Positions 8,501 to 9,389 of a stretch of DNA of 9,389 nucleotides are shown piece by piece. This DNA comes from an alpha proteobacterium 3107 (GTDB lineage Bacteria > Pseudomonadota > Alphaproteobacteria > Rhodobacterales > Rhodobacteraceae). How positions within the stretch are numbered: position 1 is the first letter of the stretch; every line of letters begins with the position of its first letter. The translations under genes were made by a program, and so were the position numbers. Where the stretch lies: assembly GCA_001483205.1 (NCBI GenBank), contig JPPB01000299.1, forward strand, positions 1 through 9,389. Direction: 5' to 3'. The notes below the pieces were generated by a model, which was given only the letters and a program-made list of their open reading frames with translations, was not told the origin of the DNA and searched no databases.

Positions 8501-9091
8501 AATGAAGGCGCGTTCGGTCAGGTGTTCGGCCTCCGGCAGACCGCCCCCTGCCGAAGGGTGGCGTTGCAGCTCGATATAGAGCCGGTCACCAAACGCACCC
8601 GCCAGCCGCTCCGTCAGCGCACGGGCGGCGGGGTGCTGATCGGTTTGCAGCAGCCTGCCTATCGGCCCGTCCGGCCCGCCGGTCAGGCAGATCAGGCCGT
8701 CGGCGTGGGCCTCCAGCTCTTCCGGGGTCACCTGCGGCGGCTGGCCCGGCTTGGTCAGATAGAGGCAGGAATTGAGTTGCATCAGGTTCCGGTAGCCGGT
8801 TTCGTTCTGCGCCAGCAGCACCAGCGGCGCGGGCGGGCGCGGGCGTTCGCCGGGGCGGACGGGGGTATGGCCCAGATCGGCCTGGCAACCGATGATGGGC
8901 TGGATGCCTGCCTCGGCCAGGGTTACGGAAAATTCGAGCGCCGCGAACATGTTGTTGGTGTCGGTGAGCGCTACGGCGGGCATGTCGGTGGTCCGGCAGA
9001 GACCGGGCAATGTGGCGAGCGGAACCGCGCCCTCCAGCAGGGAATATTCGGAGTGGACGCGAAGGTGGATGAATCGGGGGGTGCTGCTCAT
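5600..9091 (-). CDS. dnaE: DNA polymerase III subunit alpha
   Basis: This 1163-residue protein is the replicative polymerase of the DNA polymerase III holoenzyme, of DnaE1 type. The N-terminal PHP domain starts with HLRVHSEYSLLEGA (9-22). The palm carries GPGRGSGAASLVAY (362-375) and PDFDIDF (403-409) with catalytic Asp406 and Asp408; the third aspartate is Asp560 in KFDFLGLKTL. The fingers and thumb include VALYRPGPMENIP (653-665) and GFNKPHAAAYAVVSY (766-780). A C-terminal clamp-binding motif QVSLF (930-934) is followed by an OB-fold at about 1000-1075. The PHP metal site is degenerate (HLRVH for HLHxH; LTDTNN at 42-47), like E. coli, so proofreading should depend on a separate epsilon (DnaQ) subunit. 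No intein or truncation is seen. The ATG at 9091 is chosen because family members begin just before the FIHLRVH segment. No good ribosome binding site precedes it, but it forms an ATGA with the stop of an upstream open frame. Confidence 0.97.
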   Translation of the reverse strand: MSSTPRFIHLRVHSEYSLLEGAVPLATLPGLCRTTDMPAVALTDTNNMFAALEFSVTLAEAGIQPIIGCQADLGHTPVRPGERPRPPAPLVLLAQNETGYRNLMQLNSCLYLTKPGQPPQVTPEELEAHADGLICLTGGPDGPIGRLLQTDQHPAARALTERLAGAFGDRLYIELQRHPSAGGGLPEAEHLTERAFIEMAHEMDLPLVATNDVHFPEPEMYEAHDALICIADGAYVDQKEPRRRLTPEHGFKSPRKMAALFADLPEALENTVEIARRCAFMARKRDPILPKFADDEVEELRRQARAGLKARLAVIPHAAPVEDYEQRLEFELGVIEDMGFPGYFLIVADFIKWAKERGIPVGPGRGSGAASLVAYALTITDLDPLRYSLLFERFLNPERVSMPDFDIDFCMERREEVIRYVQERYGRDRVGHIITFGALLSKAAVRDVGRVLQMPYGQVDRLAKMIPIEGVKPASIEKAMEEEPRLREAARAEEVVARLLTYGRQLEGLLRNASTHAAGVVIADRPLDALVPLYRDPRSEMPATQFNMKWVEQAGLVKFDFLGLKTLTAIQNAVDLIRKSGRHLHIGADGQRLYDPPEGAVDDIGAIPLDDKKAYELYSDARTIAVFQVESAGMMDALKRMKPTRIEDIVALVALYRPGPMENIPAYCEVKNGLRERESIHPLVDHILEETQGIIVYQEQVMQIAQAMAGYSLGGADLLRRAMGKKIRAAMDAERPKFEAGAAENGVGRKKATEVFDLLAKFADYGFNKPHAAAYAVVSYQTAWLKTNHPAEFMAGVMNCDIHLTDKLAVYFEEVKKGLDLPFAPPCVNRSQAVFDVTGGRIVYALGALKNVGVEAMRLLVEGRADTPFVTVFDLARRVDLRRIGKRALEMLVRAGAFDVLEQNRRRVFDGIDPLISYSAAVHDQKASGQVSLFGEAGDDLPEPRLPPVDDWPPADRLAEEFSAIGFYLSGHPLDDHMAALKRGGVLTLAEVEERARNAALVAKIAGNVAGVQERKSARGNRFAFAQLSDPTGSYEVTIFSETLEAARGHLETGANVVLTVEASAEAEQLRLLARTVKPMASVVDGAGSMGLCIVIDRSEAVPDVAAVLARSEARGRGPVSFRLMHPELPGEVEMSVARDFPLDGRVRSEIKALPGVVMVEET

Positions 9092-9387
9092 GCGGGCAGG
9101 GTAGCCCGGATGCGCCGGAGAGGGAACCACCCTGATGCCGGGTTGAGCGGATTGGGGGCGGGGGTGGCGCGCCGCCATTGAGGAGATTTCTGCATGATGA
9201 AGGCCTCTGCATAATGGCCGAGCCGGGCAGCCGCCTGCCTGGGCGGGCGCTTTTCCTGAAAGTCTACATTGGCGATGGTCTTACCATAAAACTCATATGT
9301 TTCAAAATGTTGAGGCGTTGAAAGCGCCTGCCGGGGGGTGAGGCCCGTCTCGGAAACGGTCCGGTGGACCGTTTCAGGGCCGAACGG
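9088..9387 (-). CDS. Uncertain partial open frame entering from beyond the window, ATGA-overlapping dnaE
   Basis: One minus-strand frame is open from the window end for 99 codons and ends at TGA 9090-9088, overlapping the dnaE ATG by four bases. Its start would lie outside the window; the only in-frame ATG inside is at 9195, giving a 35-residue peptide. The translation includes HFETYEFYGKTIANVDFQEK near its middle and a Pro/Arg-rich tail. The arrangement suits a gene translationally coupled to dnaE, which itself has no clear ribosome binding site. Against it, the tail resembles translated non-coding DNA, the middle uses many AT-ending codons unlike its neighbours, and open frames of this length are common by chance in GC-rich DNA. 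I do not recognise the product. Confidence 0.25.
   Translation of the reverse strand, partial: PFGPETVHRTVSETGLTPRQALSTPQHFETYEFYGKTIANVDFQEKRPPRQAAARLGHYAEAFIMQKSPQWRRATPAPNPLNPASGWFPLRRIRATLPA
9251..9312. other. AT-rich pocket upstream of dnaE
   Basis: About 60 bases here are clearly richer in A and T than anything nearby, with runs such as CCATAAAACTCATATG. Promoters often sit in such pockets, and dnaE needs one. TTGAAA (9305-9300, minus strand) resembles a -35, and CATATG (9299-9294) or TATGGT (9288-9283) resemble -10 boxes, but no pair has proper spacing and sequence together. I call no promoter. Confidence 0.4.
9353..9375. repeat. Perfect 10-bp inverted repeat near the window end
   Basis: GAAACGGTCC (9353-9362) and GGACCGTTTC (9366-9375) are exact inverse complements around a three-base GGT loop. 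No T-run follows on either strand, so a simple terminator is not indicated. A second, weaker stem, AGGCG/CGCCT (9313-9317/9325-9329), lies nearby. It could be a dispersed palindromic repeat, structure in the dnaE leader, or the 3' end of an upstream transcript. Confidence 0.6.
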
Positions 9388-9389
9388 GC

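Noticed and set aside
9092..9178. N-terminal extension of DnaE to an ATG at 9178
   Set aside because: The additional 29 residues are Pro/Arg-rich and absent from the expected start of DnaE; ATG 9091 lies just before the conserved HLRVHSEYS segment.
5942..9181. A plus-strand open frame of more than 1000 codons opposite dnaE
   Set aside because: It is antisense to an unambiguous full-length DnaE, has no recognisable domain, and is His/Arg/Gln/Pro-rich as expected from the complement of GC-rich coding DNA.

Overview
The window is GC-rich chromosomal DNA that reads as core genome of an alphaproteobacterium, most likely of the Rhodobacterales/Rhodobacteraceae type. Support comes from the histidyl-tRNA synthetase with an alphaproteobacterial-style motif 2 loop, the hisS-hisZ-hisG order with a short-form HisG, and a proteobacterial DnaE. 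This placement is inferred from gene content and protein character, not from a database search. I see no mobile element, tRNA, rRNA or CRISPR array.

Region 1 (1-1981, + strand): a leader with a palindromic site, then a two-gene operon. A class I glutamine amidotransferase-like protein (252-1013) overlaps by 4 bases (ATGA) an agmatinase-family ureohydrolase (1010-1981), which suggests a nitrogen or polyamine function. Region 2 (1982-5551, + strand): a 263-base intergenic region carries a second copy of the same palindrome and a plausible -10 element. It is followed by hisS (2245-3747), hisZ (3744-4850) and hisG (4850-5551), all overlapping at stop/start codons. HisZ and the short HisG together should form the first enzyme of histidine biosynthesis, while HisS charges tRNA-His with the product. 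Region 3 (5552-5599): a short convergent gap with a hairpin. Region 4 (5600-9091, - strand): a full-length dnaE, the replicative DNA polymerase III alpha subunit, transcribed toward the his genes. Region 5 (9092-9389): sequence upstream of dnaE with an AT-rich pocket, a perfect 10-bp inverted repeat, and a minus-strand open frame. That frame runs in from beyond the window and stops in an ATGA overlap with the dnaE start.

The six coding sequences are conventional. The signals least explained by gene content are two. One is the identical 16-base sequence TATCCGCGGATAAGGT, containing a 12-bp perfect palindrome, found once upstream of each plus-strand operon. The other is the odd structure upstream of dnaE. 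I do not see a clear novel biological system here; the shared palindrome is the best lead.
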